From Leptobrachium leishanense (Eukaryota; Chordata; Amphibia; Anura; Megophryidae): a stretch of 64,000 nucleotides of DNA. Below are positions 46,472 through 59,439 of this stretch, piece by piece. The notes below the pieces were generated by a model. It was given only the letters and a program-made list of their open reading frames with translations. It made no database searches and was not told the origin of the DNA. Position 1 is the stretch's first letter, and the number at the start of each line of letters is the position of its first letter. A program made the position numbers and the translations under genes. The stretch is taken from positions 384,896,049 through 384,960,048 of the forward strand of contig CM019064.1 of NCBI GenBank assembly GCA_009667805.1, read 5' to 3'.

Positions 46472-49058
46472 AGAAAACAGTAGATGGTCCTGGTGGCGCA
46501 GTGGTGTACTATAAATCGTATAAACCCTAGCCTGATATTAGGCCCTACAGGTGCTCGTACTAGAGTCTAAGATCTAAAAATGTCGCCAGGAACCTTCAGG
46601 TTCCCGAGAGACGTACAATTAAAAATGAGAAGTGCAAATTAGTAATTACAATTGATACATAAATGCAGTAGCAAAGCCGAGAGACATGCAAGGATTATGT
46701 ATAACAATAAAGTGCATGTGCTTATGAAACCATTCTTAAGTAAAGTGCATACACAGGTGGTGCGCTAAAAGCGCAAATCGCTGATAGTTCTTTGGAGGGT
46801 TGTACAGTCAATAAGTCCTAAGCCACAGTAAAGTGCACGTGCAAAAGTGCAAAGAACATGAAATAGAACCGGAAAAATTTTGTGGCCACTAGTGGTTGCA
46901 CAGCGTATGAGCCGTGTTGTAGAGATAAACGGTCCACTGCCACAGCTCCTCTCCTCAATGGGTGGTTTATATAAGGGGAGAGGGAAGAAAAAAATAATAA
47001 TAGTGCAGACTGCTTCAGGTATTTATGGTGAGGATAGAACAAGAATCTCACTCAAGGATTACAGAGCCTAGTGTGTCCCTGGCTCTGGGTTGAAGCGCCT
47101 CACACCAGATATAGGGTGGCGTATCCCTTCTTTGTCCTACGGTTGGCCTCAGATGAAATACAAGCAGATAGACAGTGCTCCCATAGCGTAACACATTCGG
47201 TAAAAGTGGCAGCCAGTTAAAAAGCTGATCAATCTCACTCACCAATGATGGAGCCTCGGTTTTCTCAGGCTCAGCTTGTAAGCATATGGTACCATTTAAA
47301 TCGGTGTGTACCTCACCTCTCTCGCCTGGAACGTCTGTTTCTTTCCTTCTTCTATGCTGGTACTCCACCTCCAGAATAATTTAGGGAGGAAAGAGGGGGG
47401 TAAGACCAGGGTAATAAACTAGACGGAGCAGCAGCTCCAGGCCCATGCCCCAGAATAGGCCCAGAGAAAAAATAACAATGTCTGCATTTATGAACATGTG
47501 GACCCATTATCTCCAACACCATAGCAGCTACAGGGTCATATGAGGTATCACTGGAAAGGCCAGAGTATGCCCTTTCCAATGATACCAAACATGACCAGTA
47601 AAAATAAAATACTAAATATTACTTTATTTTTTCTTTCTAACACAGCAATACTTTCCACTTTTCAATTATAAAGTGAACAATGATGCTGCACTAACTCACC
47701 ATCTCAAGTGTGGAGGTGATGGCACGATCCATTATTACGTATTGTTACACCAAAAACCTAAACCAACGCACTGCAGCAAAGTGCACTGGGGGGTGACTTT
47801 GGAACCCTGCGTTAGTAATCTTTACACCTCACAAGGTCAAGGGAGGTGTCATTGGACAGGTCAGCGTCTGGCCTTTGCATTAATACCAAACATGACCATG
47901 TAAAATCTAAAAGGAAAACCCAAAAACCTTTTATCTTTTTATTTTTAGTTCCAATGCAATGGCATTGTCCATTTGCAACTTATAAAATGAGCAATACCAC
48001 TGCCATTACTCACCTTCTCATTTCCCACGCTGGGAGCAAGATCAGTGTTATACATAGTCATATTATTCAAAAAACACAAGGGAAATATTTCATTTTTTTG
48101 GTTAAAATTGTATTTTTTCTCAGAAAAATGCAGTAACAGGATCCCAATTAAAAAAAAATAACAATAATTCCCTATAGAATATAGAACCACAAAGGTTCGG
48201 ATGAAAAATTGTGAAAAAATTATTTTACATGCTTTAAATGATTGAAATCTGAATGTAAATTTACTCACACAGTATCTGCCTGGTTAGATATATCCGTGTC
48301 TGCACTATAACCTAAAATATGCTTTCATTTCACTAAATTCCAAAAAAAGCCACCAAAATCTTCAGCTCCAGGCCCATAGAGATCTTAATCCGGCCCTGAA
48401 ACTAGATGTGGCTCTTGTGGAGCAGCTTCAACAGTCTAGATGGTCTTAAATGAATAAAAAAAAATCAAAATAAAATTAAAAAGCTGAGACCCAAGAATAA
48501 AAACTTCAAAGGGTTTATTAGCATTACATAAAATAAGTCGGGGGGGGGGGATTACACTGAACGCGTTTCTGCACTTAACCTGTGCCTTCCTCTAGCAGTG
48601 TGGTGTATGGGGGTAAAACAACACGGCTCATACGCTGTGCAACCACTAGTGGCCACAAAATTTTTCCGGTTCTATTTCATGTTATTTGCACTTTTGCACG
48701 TGCACTTTACTGTGGCTTAGGACTTATTGACTGTACAACCCTCCAAAGAACTATCAGCGATTTGCGCTTTTAGCGCACCACCTGTGTATGCACTTTACTT
48801 AAGAATGGTTTCATAAGCACATGCACTTTATTGTTATACATAATCCTTGCATGTCTCTCGGCTTTGCTACTGCATTTATGTATCAATTGTAATTTGCACT
48901 TCTCATTTTTAATTGTACGTCTCTCGGGACCTGAAGGTTCCTGGCGACATTTTTAGATCTTAGACTCTAGTACGAGCACCTGTAGGGCCTAATATCAGGC
49001 TAGGGTTTATAGGATTTATAGTACACCACTGCGCCACCAGGACCATCTACTGTTTTCT
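46472..49058. mobile_element. Element with ~445-bp inverted arms and a hammerhead
   Basis: The arms 46472-46920 and 48618-49058 are nearly identical inverted copies, including AGTAGATGGTCCTGGTGGCG at the outer edge and GAGCCGTGTTGT at the inner edge. The 1.7-kb interior includes a GGTATCACTGGAAAGGCC-type module (47540-47600) and AT-rich sequence without genes. A hammerhead-like motif on the minus strand lies just inside the right arm, next to a run of G. Whether this is one composite element or two insertions is unresolved; no clear target duplication was found. Confidence 0.65.
48554..48601 (-). ncRNA. Hammerhead-like motif with core insertion
   Basis: On the minus strand ACACTG and CAGTGT form a perfect 6-bp stem I. 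The core reads CTAGAGGA, one extra A compared with CTGAGGA. Stem II GCAC/GTGC has loop AGGTTAA, followed by GAA, self-complementary ACGCGT and T as cleavage base. Geometry is that of the other motifs; the inserted base probably inactivates it. Confidence 0.5.
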
Positions 49059-50163
49059 CTATTACATTTGCACATTTTGTTGAGATTATGTGCAACACCT
49101 CGTAGGCTGCAAACCCAAAACTTATATCTATAAATCAGCGCCTCCACAGAAAACCCCCCAACCATGTATATAATAAAGATGTAAACCAGTTCTATCTGTC
49201 ACTTTTCACAGATATATGATAAGATACCCACATGGCATAACAGGTCAGATATAGGTTGATGCATAAGAGGAACATTGTGCAGCAAAGTGACAGAGAATCT
49301 TACAATATTCAGGCCGTAAGTATTTGGGATCTTTGCATTCCTGGGGTAACAATAGCATATTTGAAAATGTCATTGTATTTGCAGGGAATGTATTACACAG
49401 CAAAGTAATATAGATCGTAAGCACAGTAAAATAAAGTAATATTAAATATTGAAAACCTTATTTTTGGATTTTGATACTTGGATCAAAATCATACAATGGT
49501 TTTACGTATTCTTTTTCTTGCAACTTGCTTGGTTGTTAAGAGATCTAAATGTGAGAATTGCAATGGCTTAAATAGAAAACAAATATATCAATTCCCGAAA
49601 AAGATGCTAGATCTCTGGCATTACGAGCCAACACGGAAAGCACTTTCATAAGGACACCTTCCATGGCCCTCATGCTCCATACCCCTCCAGGTTCCAAGGC
49701 AGAGGTCCTTAAGTCCCACCAGGCCCCAAAGCAGAGCTCTTTATGACTTTTCATGTCCTGAAACCGGTCCCTCTACTGAGTGGTTAGGCCCATTTCCACA
49801 CACTCTGTTCTCATAGTGTGAGTGGCCCCATGCCTCCCTCAGACAATCCCCAGGAGTGCTACCCATCTCCCCAAAATTAGAGGTGCAGTTTGCTGTAAAT
49901 GAAATGACCTGCCACCAGCCTCCCTCTTGCTTGGCTGGCTCTGTGAGGCCTCAGTAGACGTGAGGCCTTAGGCATTCACCTATTTAAGCAAACTGGTGGA
50001 CTGCCTCTAACGTGAAGTTCCGGATCAGCACAAACAGGTAACGGAACACAGTCAAGAACTGAGAGGTCCTGGATACTGTACCAACAGGATCCAACACAAA
50101 TTTAGTCCTGCCTACATAAACCGTGCTTGCTTGAGCAAATCCTCTGTGGGGGTGACAATCCTA
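49059..50163. other. Intergenic sequence, nothing recognised
   Basis: No exon-like frame, RNA gene or transposon end was found. Weak local repetition of GGTTCCAAGGCAGAGGTC and CAGGCCCCAAAGCAGAG occurs near 49690. Confidence 0.4.
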
Positions 50164-51786
<1,623 letters not shown>

Positions 51787-52370
51787 TATATTCTAAAATA
51801 ATCTGGATTTTATCTTGGCTTTTAGAACTTTTAATCCTCCCGGAAGAGCTAGACCAGCGTATAAAATAGGGGTGTCATACGGTCTGAAACTTTGGTATGG
51901 AGTTTAGAAACCAGGATTTAGTCTGCAACAAATATTGCCTTGTACTAGCTTTCCAAAAAAAATTTCAGGATCTTGATGAAGTAGCAATTGGGATTAAAAG
52001 AGGACCTTGATGATTTAATTTATTGTATCCCAGACTGACGATATGATAAGGTAGAGGAACAGAACCGGTGCAAAGCAAAAACGACAGATTTCTAGGGTGG
52101 CTCCAATGTTTTCCACTCCTGAAGCTCACTCTTCCTCTATTCCCGAGCCCATGCAGTTAAGGCGTACTAAGCTATCAGGGGAGAAGCCTTGTAGGAGAGA
52201 GGGTCTTTATTTTAAACACAATATAAACAAAGACAATTATGGAGAAAACGTTCCAGTCATCTGAAAGATTTCCAGACCTAAAGGCAGATAAGATCCTGAC
52301 TCAAAGACTGCCTTGTGTGTGATGAGGATGTTCCCTAGTCTTTCTGCTTTTCAGCTCATTCTGCCCAATT
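51787..52370. other. Flank of a hammerhead repeat, no gene
   Basis: No exon or transposon ends recognised. It probably includes the 5' part of the dispersed repeat that carries the hammerhead-like motif at 52371-52424. Confidence 0.35.
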
Positions 52371-52424
52371 GGATCCAACTGATGAAACCAGCAGGTGACT
52401 GGCGAAACGCGTATTGGAGACTCC
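52371..52424 (+). ncRNA. Hammerhead-like motif
   Basis: CCAA (52375-52378) and TTGG (52414-52417) close stem I; GG/CC outside them can pair across an internal loop. The core CTGATGA (52379-52385) is complete. One extra A precedes stem II, CCAG/CTGG with loop CAGGTGA. GAA (52404-52406) is followed by self-complementary ACGCGT and A as cleavage base. The extra A may reduce activity. Confidence 0.58.
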
Positions 52425-52619
52425 AACCCTTATTTTATTTGAACTTTCATTGTTTGGAATACCTTCTATTACTTTTTGTATTTTATCTAATACCCCTTTT
52501 AAGCCACGCCGGCCTCTTGGGAATTATTTGGTAAGTACCAGCAGCTGAAATAGGCCCCTGGCGTTCTGACAGCCAAGTGACCAGGGATACCTGCAGCTGG
52601 ACAACCCCTAACCGTCTAC

Positions 52620-53530
52620 AAGTCTAAATGCTGACAAAACTGTTACAATGCTCTTTGGAACAGCACCTAAACTACACAAATTGCAAACACCCCATCAATG
52701 TGCCAGGACAAAATCAAATGGCACGCTGACCACAGTCACTTCTCTCAAACCTCTAGGTATGTGGTTAGACCCAAATCTATCCTTTGGCCCCCACATCGAA
52801 AAACTTTCATCTAAAATTTAACCCAAACTAGGTGCCCTGTACAGAAACAAATCCTGCCTGAGCCTTGCGGTAAGAAAGCAGATTGTACAACAAATGCTTA
52901 TGCCAGCTATTGAATACAGAGATGTAGTGTATGCAGCCACCCCGCAAACACACCTCCATAAACTTACTACATTGTATAACTCATTCTGTCGCTTTGTGCT
53001 ACAATGTAACTACATGACCCACCATTGTGACATGTTAAAAGAACTAAACTGGCCGTCGCTGGAATCTAGACGCACCCTTCACCTTTCCAACCTGGTGTTT
53101 AAGAGCTTTTCTGGGAAGCTACCACCCGACCTGAATAGGCTGCTTCCATCAGCAGTTCCCTCATCCTATAACCTCCGATCCAGGACCGGCACCTTACTTG
53201 CAATACCACAATACAAAAAGAAAGTGTCTCGATCCTCATTTTCCTACAGAGCACCACAATTATGGAATACCCTCCCAGACGCCATCAAATCTTCCCCCAG
53301 TCTAAAGTCCCTTAAGAGCTCCCTATTAACATACCTCAATAAGGAATGCACCTGTAAACATGTAACATAGTGACTATATTTCCTACATATTTATTTTCTG
53401 TTAATCGGTATATTTGTTTCGTGTTAATTTCTTGCATTTTACTACTTTGTATTTCTGTAACCATGTTCATGAACCCAGGACATACTTGAAAACTAGAGAA
53501 ATCTCAATGTATCCTTCCTGATAAATAAAG
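52620..53530 (+). mobile_element. LINE 3' fragment (CR1/L2/Rex-like reverse transcriptase)
   Basis: The decayed frame reads SLNADKTVTMLFGTA, then QMLMPAIEYRDVVYAATPQT, then VFKSFSGKLPPDLNRLLPSA and FSYRAPQLWNTLPDAIKSS, ending near KECTCKHVT. The last 476 bp (52894-53370) are open. This is the thumb and C terminus of a non-LTR retrotransposon polymerase. The 3' end carries ACATACTTGAAAACTAGAG and TATCCTTCCTGATAAATAAA, shared with the tRNA-SINEs at 23321 and 23892. 5'-truncated, with stops in the first part. Confidence 0.85.
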
Positions 53531-55850
53531 TGACAGAGTAGACACAGGAAAAGAAGGGGAGGAGGTCACCCTTATGGACCCAGAGGCATATTAAGTGAGC
53601 CGAAACAAGGATAGGCTCCATACCAAGTGAGTGTACCCATCAATACTGTGCATACATTCTGTCTGTTGCAGTGTGCACTATGTACTTCTTACGGTGTCGG
53701 AGGCGAGGAGGACAGTACCAGCCCCGGACACGGCAAACAGGAAAAACACTATTGGATATCTGAGAACACAGCAAGACCCATAAAGACTCTCAAACTCATA
53801 CACTGCAACCCAAGACACCGAAGGTTGCACCGTTTACACAAACGAATCTGCGGTGCTGTATCTGATTTTGAATTAACATAAAGGACAGGACGCAATATGC
53901 AGTTTTGCCATCAGGTGGCACCACATTGCCCGCTCCTGAACTAGATGCTGCTGCACCATGGGCTTTATACCACCAGATGGCATTGCACTGACCATATTAA
54001 AATGCTTTGCACGGATTTTGTTTTTATATACTGTATCAATTGCAGGTTGTTCATTTTGCACTAGATCCACACTGGATCTAATTTCTCTAACCAACAGTTG
54101 ATTGATTTAATAATCTGTATTCGTGATTAAATTTACTATAATCAGTTATTTATTGTCGTAGAATCTAGACTCCTACCAACCACCTACTGTGATAAATACA
54201 CATAGCGTATAGCGCCAGAGGAAGTCTACACAGTTTGATCTTTTTTCTTTGTGCTGATATTTTTGCCAATTAATTTCTTTCGCCAGAAACCAAAAACACC
54301 ATTTTCGAGCAAAATATATCAGCGACCAAAAGGTCGGTGCATCCATAATTTTAGTAACACAAGCCATCACATATAAAAGTTATATTAGCTTTTTACCTTT
54401 AATTCGCTTTTGTCCCAGAAAAAGGTCTAAAGTGCTTGTTACTCTGCAGTTAGCCTCAAAGAAAATGTACCACTGACTTATCAAAAACACAATTTTATTT
54501 AAATATTCTAAAACACACAGGAAGTGAAGGAATATACAACTGTACAATTTTAAAAAACAGAAAAAAAGGCAGAATGCATCAGTCCTACTACCCAAACAGA
54601 AAGAAAGAAAAAAGGATTCAGACTTATAAGTAACTCTACACAAATTTAAAAAATATATATATATTATATTACTGGATTTATGGGGTGATAATCTACCCAT
54701 TGGCCTTTACAAAGAGTCCTTTATCTCTCTACCCCCGATAATGATATAACTAGAACACCTTTTAACTTGACACAGGTTGATTTTTTAGATTTGATGATTT
54801 TCTGAGGTTTTGCTTTATCTCAGCAGCTCGTCGGAATATAAATGGCAGTACTGTCAACAATTTTAATTAAAACATTTTTTTTTTCAAATTACAAAGAAAA
54901 CACAGAAGATATGAAAAGCTCAGCCCCATCAAAGGATTTCAAAGAGTTTACTGGTAATCAAAGCAAGAGTGGGTCCCTCTCGGAATCCTTGGAATCTAGT
55001 TATAGAATGTAGGTACATCCTAGTAACAGAGTCAATACAACACAATAATCTCTAGGGTTTCATCGGCCTCCTGAAATACGTCCAGCACACCTAAGCACCC
55101 GTGGAAATCAATAGCATAATCCTTTATCACTCTTGGCTTTGTGATCAGAAGCGGGAGAAACCTTTGTCATTAGAAGAACAACTGGAAAAATGCTTGTATC
55201 ATGTGCAGCTCACCGTCAAAAGCGTCCAAAGAAGCAAATGTAACACCACTAGGTTTAGTCTACATGTGAGAAAAGCGGCCATTGTCATAGAATCATTTTG
55301 ACAACTTTCACAAATTTCTTTGCAGGAGTACATGCATATACACAACGGGAGTGTATGTAGGCTTGAAGATGTCCTAAACACCCCAAATTCTGCAGTCGTC
55401 CCCGGCACCATATAAATGAAATTAAGCCAAAAATATACAACCTGTCAGGAACTTTTAAGTCATTTAAAATGAAAGGGTTTCTCCCGCCAAGGAACTGCGC
55501 TTTGTTTCTTTCTCTTACTCAGCATATTAAAAAAATGTTGCCCCCTTCAGTCTGCTGTCCTAGGCCCAGGCCTTTTTAGGCTATGCAATAATACACCCCT
55601 GAAACGTATTAAGTCCAATACGAACTTAATTTTAATGCCATCCTGGTATGTCAACAGCGTGAGATTGTTGGGAGAAGGGCGCTCGTTAGTCCAGATTGTA
55701 ATTCCCCAAAAAAGCAAATACATGCACGATCTTAGTGCCATAGTACACAGCTTGTGACAAAATAAAAAAAACACACTTCAGACAGCTGGTTTATTAAAAA
55801 GGGACACTCTGACCACTTTAGCTTTTTAATATATATATATATATATATAT
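53531..55850. other. Intergenic sequence, no gene recognised
   Basis: I see no splice-bounded coding frame or complete transposon. Unique-looking AT-rich sequence covers 54100-55550. TTTATT words (AATAAA on the minus strand) occur, e.g. near 54494, so a long alternative ZNF740 3' end is possible but not supported. An AT dinucleotide run lies at 55828-55850. Confidence 0.4.
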
Positions 55851-56240
55851 GTTGTGGTGGAGGACAAAAAGTGAGATAAAAAGCCTCCACACTATAATAA
55901 GGGTGTTTATTATTGCAGAAGCCACTTGTACATCACAGCAATTCGATGAATTGCATCCCAGAACTCTTGTGCCACATTCCCCATATGCAGCAAGTAATTC
56001 TGGGTAGAATATGCAAATGACATCTGTCTCACTTTTATTCATCCTGGGTCTGTTATTACACAGAACCCTAAAATCAATGCTATGCCATACTATGGCTTTC
56101 TAGCAGAGATAAGGTTTATGCAACTGGTCAAAGCCACTCCTAGGACAGCGCTGTTTCGGGTTTGTTGGACCCTCATCAGCCAGGAGCTAGGCATGATAAC
56201 CAGTTGCAGTATAAAAGGTATGCAGGTAAAATATATAACA
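55851..56240 (-). mobile_element. Retrozyme-like repeat with hammerhead motif, copy 2
   Basis: Minus-strand copy of the family at 16586-17018. It begins upstream of TAGCTCCTGG-CTGATGA and ends with TTTTTGTCCTCCACCACAAC beside an AT run. Shared landmarks are TGGCTTTGACCAGTTGCATA, GATGTCATTTGCAT and CTTCTGCAATAATAAA. One unit only, without the extra upstream tail seen in copy 1. Non-coding. Confidence 0.68.
56137..56186 (-). ncRNA. Hammerhead ribozyme motif, all core bases intact
   Basis: On the minus strand CTCCTGG pairs with CTAGGAG in a 7-bp stem I (one G-U). Core CTGATGA corresponds to 56173-56179. Stem II GGGT/ACCC has loop CCAACAA. GAA (56155-56157) is followed by self-complementary ACAGCGCTGT (56145-56154) and C in a GTC cleavage context. 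The predicted cut is between 56144 and 56143. No core position deviates from the consensus. A palindromic stem III means a dimer is probably the active form. Confidence 0.78.
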
Positions 56241-56415
56241 AAGTATCCCCAGAGATGGAAGCCCTGTCAAAGCAGGCATGGTATACATGACTACAGTGGC
56301 GCGTCATCTTGGTAATAGCATTGTAACAGCAGAGGCAGAAAAGCATGGCTACCCCAGTGGGAGCAAACCTGTCGTTTGGTAATCCTCTGGGTGCTTCACC
56401 AAGGTGTCCGTTGTC

Positions 56416-56640
56416 CCGTTTCAGACTTTCACAGAAACAGTGGCCCACACCAAAGTAGTCATACAAGCAATCATTATTCACCACTCAAGGGGGCTAAAAT
56501 TGAAACGTTTCAGCTCTAGGCCCATGACTGAGGCCTAGAGCTGAATCATTGTAATTTTAGCCCCCTTGTGCAGTGAATAAAGATTCCTTTTATGGTTACT
56601 TTGGTGTGGGCCCATCGTTTCTGTGAAAGCATTGGAAGAG
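56416..56640. repeat. Inverted-repeat element with degenerate hammerhead-like apex
   Basis: Arms TTTCACAGAAACAGTGG.. and CCATCGTTTCTGTGAAAG flank inner arms CAAGGGGGCTAAAATT (56486-56501) and AATTTTAGCCCCCTTG (56553-56568). At the apex are TTCAGCTCTAGGCC inverted arms and GAAACGTTTC. The layout resembles the hammerhead element at 31193-32200, but the core bases are largely lost. Confidence 0.5.
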
Positions 56641-56859
56641 CAATCTGAGGTCCAATCAGAGCTGCCGATATTTATGAGCTCAAAAGATCCAGCCTATAGG
56701 AGGCAGAAGATGGCAGCGTCCAGCAGCTAAGTATGACAGGTGTGGTTTAACGCTCACCTAACCTAACCATTGCTTTTATTACAAAAGAAAAGGATCTTTG
56801 ATTCTCTGCAATCTTTCACAAGTCTACCTACATTCCAAACAGCCAGGAGCAGACACTTA

Positions 56860-57597
56860 GGGCCATATTACATTCTCTGCGAAATGCGCTCGCGCAATTT
56901 ATTTTTAGCGCAGTGTCCAGCGTTATCGCGTGAAAATTAACGTGATATTTGGTTCCGAACGCATTTTCTCATCTGTCAAAAAATAACGTTAGTAAAAGAA
57001 AAACACACAAAACGAAGTGTAATACGCGCGCAGTAACGTTGCGCATGTAAATCAGTGCGCGGACTGTTTTTTTCACGGGATTCAGCCAATCAGAATTAAG
57101 AACCTTAATTGACATCAATTCACCTTAATTGACTCACTAACGTTTTTGCGCCTGTCAAAATAAATCTGAGTATACATGCTGCAGCAATAAAAAAAATATG
57201 CACGAATTCACAATTTTTTTGTTTGGGTATGTGTAGAATGTGTAACTATACTGTGCTGTATTTTTTTTTTGTGTGCTGGTGTATTTGGTTTCGGCCAGAA
57301 CGTTCCGATTTGCAGTTAACACCAAGTTTTCAAAGACGTTAAAATTATGCGCGCAAAAGTCGTTCGTAGGAAGTTGCGCATCTATTGAACTACCATCCGC
57401 TTAACGCATTTGCGCTCACAATGTTAAGTATAGGACGCGCACAGTTCATCACGCTCGCGCAGGTCCATCCGCGTCAAACGAGAACACGCATCGTTTGCGC
57501 AAACGTTGAAATACGTTCTGCGCAAATGGTTTTGTCCTCGCGCAAATGTGCATTTGCGTGCGCGCAAAACCGTAGCGCGAGGAATGCAATATGGCCC
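56860..57597. mobile_element. Harbinger-like MITE family of 1027-1676
   Basis: Exact TTA flanks (56857-56859, 57598-57600). Ends GGGCCATATTACATTC and GAATGCAATATGGCCC. CG-rich interior with GCGCG words; shares TTCAGCCAATCAGAATTAAG with the first copy. Non-coding. Confidence 0.82.
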
Positions 57598-57713
57598 TTA
57601 TATTTTAGGAAAGTGGTACTGTTGGATTGGTTAGTGTGTGCAAAATGATATATATCACGAATATAGCAGTACGTGGTGATAGCCTTTTTTATTGGACTAA
57701 CGTTACATTTAAA

Positions 57714-57753
57714 AGACAAGCTTTCGAGAGTGTACCCGCTCTTGTTCAGGTCT
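57714..57753 (-). ncRNA. Degenerate hammerhead-like motif
   Basis: On the minus strand AGAC and GTCT close stem I. The core reads CTGAACA (G8 changed to C), with an extra A if stem II is GAG/CTC. GAA is followed by self-complementary AGCT and T. The geometry matches the other motifs, but the G8 change should abolish catalysis. Confidence 0.42.
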
Positions 57754-58350
57754 GGAAGCTTACTGATCAGTATCCTAGAATTGAACATTAAGGGGCACAT
57801 GTGTGGGGGGTTAGATGTCAAATGGTATGGACTATACACACACACACATTGATTGATATATATATATATATATATATATAAATCAGATTTTGCAGTAGTC
57901 CAAACCAGTGTCTTATTGTTGAGCTCTACAAAACAATGGGCATATACGTAGGGGACGCAACATACGAAAAATAGAAACAAATTGGGGATGTTTCAGACTC
58001 TTCAAAAAAGACATCAAGACCAATACATTTCGTAATGTTGTCTTGACAGGAAAGCTATTTTTTTTCTATTCAACTGGCATTCAAAAATGCATGGATGTAC
58101 AGTATAAGCATCGCATATGTACTCTTTACCTCAGAAAAAAGGCGGGGTTGCCATGCTGGGTATTTGAACCCGTGCAGTCCTCATCCATTTGATACTGCTT
58201 GCTGCGGATGCATATGTTAAAAGAGGGATAGATTTTATGGATTTGTACAAATTTTACTTGCCTAAGCAGTGCATGCCATCATAAAGAAACGGCAATAAAA
58301 AAACTGCAGTATATTGCTGCCGTGTGGCTAACTCGTTTGAGTGGTTTTAA

Positions 58351-59345
58351 CCCATTCGCTGCGGAGCCATTTCACCCCAATTTGCGGAGTCCATTTTATA
58401 AAATCATTTTCAGCAGACTCAGGAGATTCAAAATATAGCATTATGTGTAAATGTAATTTTAAAGAACAACAAAAAAGATATAAGTGTAAATTTCTATTTG
58501 TATTTTAATCATTTGCAGCATGTAAAATTATGTTTCCACAGTTTGTCATCCAAATCTTTGTGGTTATATATTCTATGGGGTACTTTTTTTTAAAATAATA
58601 ATAATAAAAAAACAGAAATGGAGAATCTATTACTGCATTTTTAAAGGAAATACGCAATATTAACCAAAACTGTAAAAACTAAATTTTTAACATGAATTTT
58701 GGCACATTGCATTTCATGAATAATATGACTTTGTATAAATGACTGATCTTACTCATGCCCAGGGAAATGAGGCGAGTAATGGCAGCTGCATTGAACGTGT
58801 CATTCATACCTGAAAACTGGAGAATTCCACTGCCGTTGAACAAAAATACATTCTATTTTCCCCATAATTTTATACATTATTTGGTTATGTTTGGTATCAC
58901 TCAAAAGGGCAGACACTGTGCTGTCCGATGACACCTCAAGTGACCTTGTGGGTTGTACAGCATGGAAATACAGGAGTCTAAAGTACCCCCGACTCTCCTG
59001 CCAGCGGTGCGATGGTTTACTTTTTAGATGAAACGGTGCATAATTACACGCTGTCATGTCCTCCACACTTGGTGAGTTATTCGAGCGGCATTGTTCACTT
59101 TATCATTGAAAAGTGGGCAACGCGGCTTTAAAAGAAAAAGAAAACGTAAAATGAATTTCCCATTGTTTTTTTTACTTCTAAATCGAATGTGGTCATTACG
59201 TTGGCGTTATCATTGGAAATACTAGACTGGCCAGACCTTCTGTCACCCATTCCAAGGCAGGAGAAGCTACCAATCGCCACAGGATTGGCTAAAAAAGGTG
59301 GTTTAATAGTCAACATCTGGAGGACATTGTTTGCAGTGAATGCAA
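58351..59345. repeat. TTAA-type repeat with GGTATCACT module
   Basis: Left flank TTAA then CCCATTCGCTGCGGAG; near 59333 the inverted-like GCAGTGAATG. The inside has GTTTGGTATCACT at 58888, shared with the other TTAA-type repeats. The right end is degraded. Non-coding. Confidence 0.4.
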
Positions 59346-59439
59346 TAACCAGATGACATCTCCCAAAGGTAAGGGGTTAAAGGGCAACAGATAGTCCTTT
59401 CTTTTAACTGAGCGTTTAAACTGCATGTGTATGAAAGAG

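Noticed and set aside
57474..57980. 168-codon minus-strand frame with IYIYIYI run
   Set aside because: It crosses an AT microsatellite, a degenerate hammerhead repeat and part of a MITE; no protein character.
58140..58210. tRNA-like stretch on the minus strand with GGGTTCAAATACCC
   Set aside because: A T-arm-like hairpin is present, but no acceptor stem or complete cloverleaf could be built. At most a SINE remnant.
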